Positions 13,641 through 15,377 of a stretch of DNA of 15,377 bases are shown here, piece by piece. This DNA is from Candidatus Njordarchaeota archaeon. Lineage in GTDB: Archaea; Asgardarchaeota; Njordarchaeia; Njordarchaeales; Njordarchaeaceae. Under the pieces are notes generated by a model. The model did no database searches. It saw only the letters and a program-made list of their open reading frames with translations, and was not told where the DNA came from. The DNA lies in the NCBI GenBank assembly GCA_029856055.1, contig JAHQWF010000038.1:1-15377 (forward strand), read 5' to 3'. The position numbers and the translations under genes are program-made. How positions within the stretch are numbered: position 1 is the first letter of the stretch; each line of letters begins with the position of its first letter.

Positions 13641-14584
13641 AAAAACTTAATTTTATTTCTTACCTGTATGTATCCAACAAATCCATAAATAGATAATTCA
13701 CTAATCATTTTACCTAAGGCCTCAAAATAATTTGAAGCCTTAACTCTGGCACCAGCAGCCTTAACATGCCCTCCTCCCCCTAATTTTTCTGCGAACGCCC
13801 TCCCATTAAAATCACAGTTTCTAGATACTCTTATAGAGATTCTAGCAGTGTCATCTGAAGCATTTTTAGTTAAAGAAGGACAAACAGGGTCATTATCACG
13901 CATTCTATTTACAACAATAATGACATTGCCTCCCTTATTGATGAATAACCATTGTAAATCAGAAATAGCTAGTCTAGGGAACCCTTCAATTAAATCTACT
14001 ATTAAGTACTTTATCTTCTTTTTTAAAACATTTTTTACGATTCTCTCGCTTAGCTCTCTTCCTTTATCAAGGAATTTACTTATCCTTCTCCACTCGTTTT
14101 TAAGCCATTCATCATCTAGGAAATCATCCCCTTTTTCAACAAGAATCCATGCTATTTTATGCAATATGTCTGGTTCATTAGAATGACACTTGATTATCTT
14201 GTCTAAGATATATGTTTTTTTGCTATATCTGCCCGTATCAGCGATATTTGCTAGCTCCACTAGTTTTTTAGCTTTAGCATTATTCTCTAAATTTAGATAC
14301 TTGATTAGGAGAGAGGCTGCTGATGGAGCATGTGGATCTATCAGATCTTTGCCTGATAATAAATTATTCTTAGTTACTTTTTCGTAATTAGATATGTGAT
14401 GATCAACATTAACTTTAGCTAGAGGTAGCTTAGGTAAATCAACGACCAAGTCATATTCTATCTCTAGGGCTGAACTCAAATCTCGTAACGTTAAATAATC
14501 AATTTTGGCACTCGGGTGCTTCATTAGAACTAGAGCCGCGGATACTATGCCGTCAACGTCTGAAGCATGTGTAGCCACTCTCAA
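13637..14584 (-). CDS. DHH/DHHA1 family phosphoesterase
   Basis: Mn-dependent DHH phosphoesterases cleave short nucleic acids, cyclic dinucleotide products, pAp or polyphosphate. Archaeal RecJ-like and NrnA-like proteins belong here. This 315-residue protein has motif I THASDVDG (Asp9, Asp11), motif II VVDLP (Asp49), the signature VDHH (61-63), motif IV ANIADTG and the C-terminal DHHA1 substrate block GGGGHVKAAGAR. All catalytic residues are present. The length fits compact NrnA/pAp-type members better than long RecJ exonucleases. The start is TTG with AGGTG 6 bases upstream; an in-frame GTG lies two codons later. Its stop overlaps that of the convergent gene within a CTAG palindrome. It lies 86 bases downstream of rad50 on the same strand, with a promoter of its own. 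Confidence 0.9.
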   Translation of the reverse strand: MRVATHASDVDGIVSAALVLMKHPSAKIDYLTLRDLSSALEIEYDLVVDLPKLPLAKVNVDHHISNYEKVTKNNLLSGKDLIDPHAPSAASLLIKYLNLENNAKAKKLVELANIADTGRYSKKTYILDKIIKCHSNEPDILHKIAWILVEKGDDFLDDEWLKNEWRRISKFLDKGRELSERIVKNVLKKKIKYLIVDLIEGFPRLAISDLQWLFINKGGNVIIVVNRMRDNDPVCPSLTKNASDDTARISIRVSRNCDFNGRAFAEKLGGGGHVKAAGARVKASNYFEALGKMISELSIYGFVGYIQVRNKIKFF

Positions 14585-14598
14585 TAATCACACCTAGT

Positions 14599-14615
14599 GT
14601 TTAAATAATTTAAAC
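14599..14615. promoter_or_regulatory. 17-bp perfect dyad between TATA box and start of the DHH gene
   Basis: GTTTAAATAATTTAAAC consists of 8-bp arms that are exact reverse complements around one central base. It falls between the presumed TATA box (14619-14626) and the expected transcript start near 14598, where a bound repressor would block the polymerase. It is AT-rich, so chance cannot be excluded. Confidence 0.4.
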
Positions 14616-14618
14616 GGA

Positions 14619-14626
14619 TTTTATAA
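14619..14626 (-). promoter_or_regulatory. TATA box of the DHH phosphoesterase gene
   Basis: TTATAAAA on the minus strand would give a transcript start near 14598 and a 14-base leader containing the AGGTG ribosome-binding site. This indicates that the DHH gene can be expressed separately from rad50. Confidence 0.5.
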
Positions 14627-14633
14627 CATTGTC

Positions 14634-14650
14634 AATTTAATTATTAAATT
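14634..14650. promoter_or_regulatory. Second 17-bp perfect dyad upstream of the DHH TATA box
   Basis: AATTTAATTATTAAATT again has exact 8-bp arms around a single central base. Its centre lies 35 bp from that of the dyad at 14599-14615, so the two flank the TATA box. It could be a paired regulator site, or a product of AT-rich composition. Confidence 0.35.
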
Positions 14651-14670
14651 TTTGTATCTTCATTTTCTCA

Positions 14671-15377
14671 CTAATCTTTCAAATTAATTTCCTTTACTTT
14701 ACTAATGTTTCTTGCATTTTTTTCAATTTCTATTATTGTGTTGAAAACTGGTTTGTACTTCAGTTCTTGTTGATGAGATATAACTATTAGTTGATCAAAT
14801 TCACCACTCTCCTTTAAATTTCTGAGTGCCTCAGCAACAGTAACTCTTAGCTCCTCATCTAAAGGGCCAAAACCCTCATCTATTATCAAAAATCTCGGTC
14901 TCTTATCTCTTGAATAGACTTGTGAAAGCAATTTCCCAATAGCTAATCTTATAGCGAACCCTATAAGTGTCTGTTCTCCCCCACTAAAAGTTTCTATCCG
15001 TCTTTCATAACCACTAGAATACGACTTCAACTCCACACTTTGTTGAGCTCCACGAGTTCTCTTTAAATGGAATTTAATCTCAATATCTTGATGAAATACT
15101 CTGGATAGATAATCATTAGCATAATTCTCTATTACTCTTAAATACTCCGTTAGAAGACGCGTAGGTAGGGCACCTGTAGCGAATACTTGATTCTCTAATA
15201 TTGAGTAAGCTCTTAAATCGACTTCATATTTTTCCTTATCGCATTTTAATTTAGCTAATTCTTTTTCCTTACCCTCTATTTCTGTCAGTTTTTCTTTTAG
15301 GTCACTTAATCTCTGGTTTTTTCGATCCATGACTGATTTTAATTCGTCTTTTTCGGCTTCTAATTGCTTCAATTTTT
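14671..15377 (-). CDS. rad50: DNA repair ATPase Rad50/SbcC family, C-terminal part (5' end off window)
   Basis: Rad50 works with Mre11 in sensing and resecting double-strand breaks; it is an ABC-type ATPase with a long coiled coil. Here only the last 235 or so residues are present, and the frame stays open to the right edge, so there is no start in the window. The visible part begins with the returning coiled coil (Lys/Glu-rich heptads). Then come the lobe II sequence with ALPTRLLTEYLRVIENYAND, the signature FSGGEQT, Walker B with D-loop FLIIDEGFGPLDEE, and the H-loop VISHQQEL. The C-terminus ends KEINLKD. No catalytic element expected in this part is missing. Mre11 and the HerA/NurA partners, if clustered, would lie beyond the edge. 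An SbcC-like relative outside the Mre11 complex is the alternative. Confidence 0.9.
   Translation of the reverse strand, partial: KLKQLEAEKDELKSVMDRKNQRLSDLKEKLTEIEGKEKELAKLKCDKEKYEVDLRAYSILENQVFATGALPTRLLTEYLRVIENYANDYLSRVFHQDIEIKFHLKRTRGAQQSVELKSYSSGYERRIETFSGGEQTLIGFAIRLAIGKLLSQVYSRDKRPRFLIIDEGFGPLDEELRVTVAEALRNLKESGEFDQLIVISHQQELKYKPVFNTIIEIEKNARNISKVKEINLKD

Noticed and set aside
12942..14584. A toxin-antitoxin pair made of the nucleotidyltransferase-like gene and a neighbour
   Set aside because: The neighbours are divergent or convergent and belong to metabolic and DHH families. No small antitoxin-like gene lies on the same strand.
15370..15372. TTG as the start of the Rad50-like gene
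   Set aside because: The frame continues open to the window edge and the visible part is only the C-terminal half of an ABC-type ATPase, so the TTG is an internal Leu codon.

Overview
The window looks like a chromosomal segment of an AT-rich, probably thermophilic archaeon, most likely from the Thermoproteota/TACK side, although the phylum cannot be fixed by eye. The reasons are a Rad50-type repair ATPase, an archaeal/eukaryal-type isoleucyl-tRNA synthetase, TATA-like boxes about 25 nt before likely transcript starts, GGTGA or GAGGTG ribosome-binding sites matching the archaeal 16S 3' end, heavy use of TTG start codons, and Ile/Lys/Glu-rich proteins. No rRNA, tRNA, CRISPR array, insertion sequence or phage gene was seen. 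Genes are dense, and every gap is under 300 bases.

Left part (1-1555, minus strand): the first 27 codons of an unidentified gene that leaves the window, a very small acidic protein just upstream of it, then a HAD-superfamily hydrolase and a RidA-type enamine/imine deaminase in one tight transcription unit. A short divergent promoter region separates these from the plus-strand hyp cluster hypC-hypE-hypD (1703-4121). These three genes make the assembly machinery for the Fe(CN)2CO part of [NiFe] hydrogenases. A gene of unknown function (4171-4830) follows with its own promoter.

Middle part: ileS (minus strand, 4831 to about 8010) abuts the unknown gene end to end. The 5' end of ileS is abnormal. 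The conserved N-terminal region is encoded upstream of the first in-frame ATG, but that stretch has no ordinary start codon, and the well-placed ATG with a ribosome-binding site is one nucleotide out of frame. A plus-strand gene (8260-9348) encodes a seven-helix membrane protein with a soluble C-terminal domain that resembles archaeal longin/roadblock-type domains. This is the most novel-looking protein here.

Right part: an acyl-CoA dehydrogenase and hypF overlap on the minus strand (12797 down to 9367). HypF makes the thiocyanate that HypE turns into the cyanide ligand, so all of HypC, D, E and F are in this window, while HypA, HypB, the maturation protease and the hydrogenase subunits are not. 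A nucleotidyltransferase-fold protein with a degraded active-site motif (plus), a DHH-family phosphoesterase (minus) with two perfect dyads around its TATA box, and the C-terminal part of Rad50 (minus, running off the right edge) complete the window.
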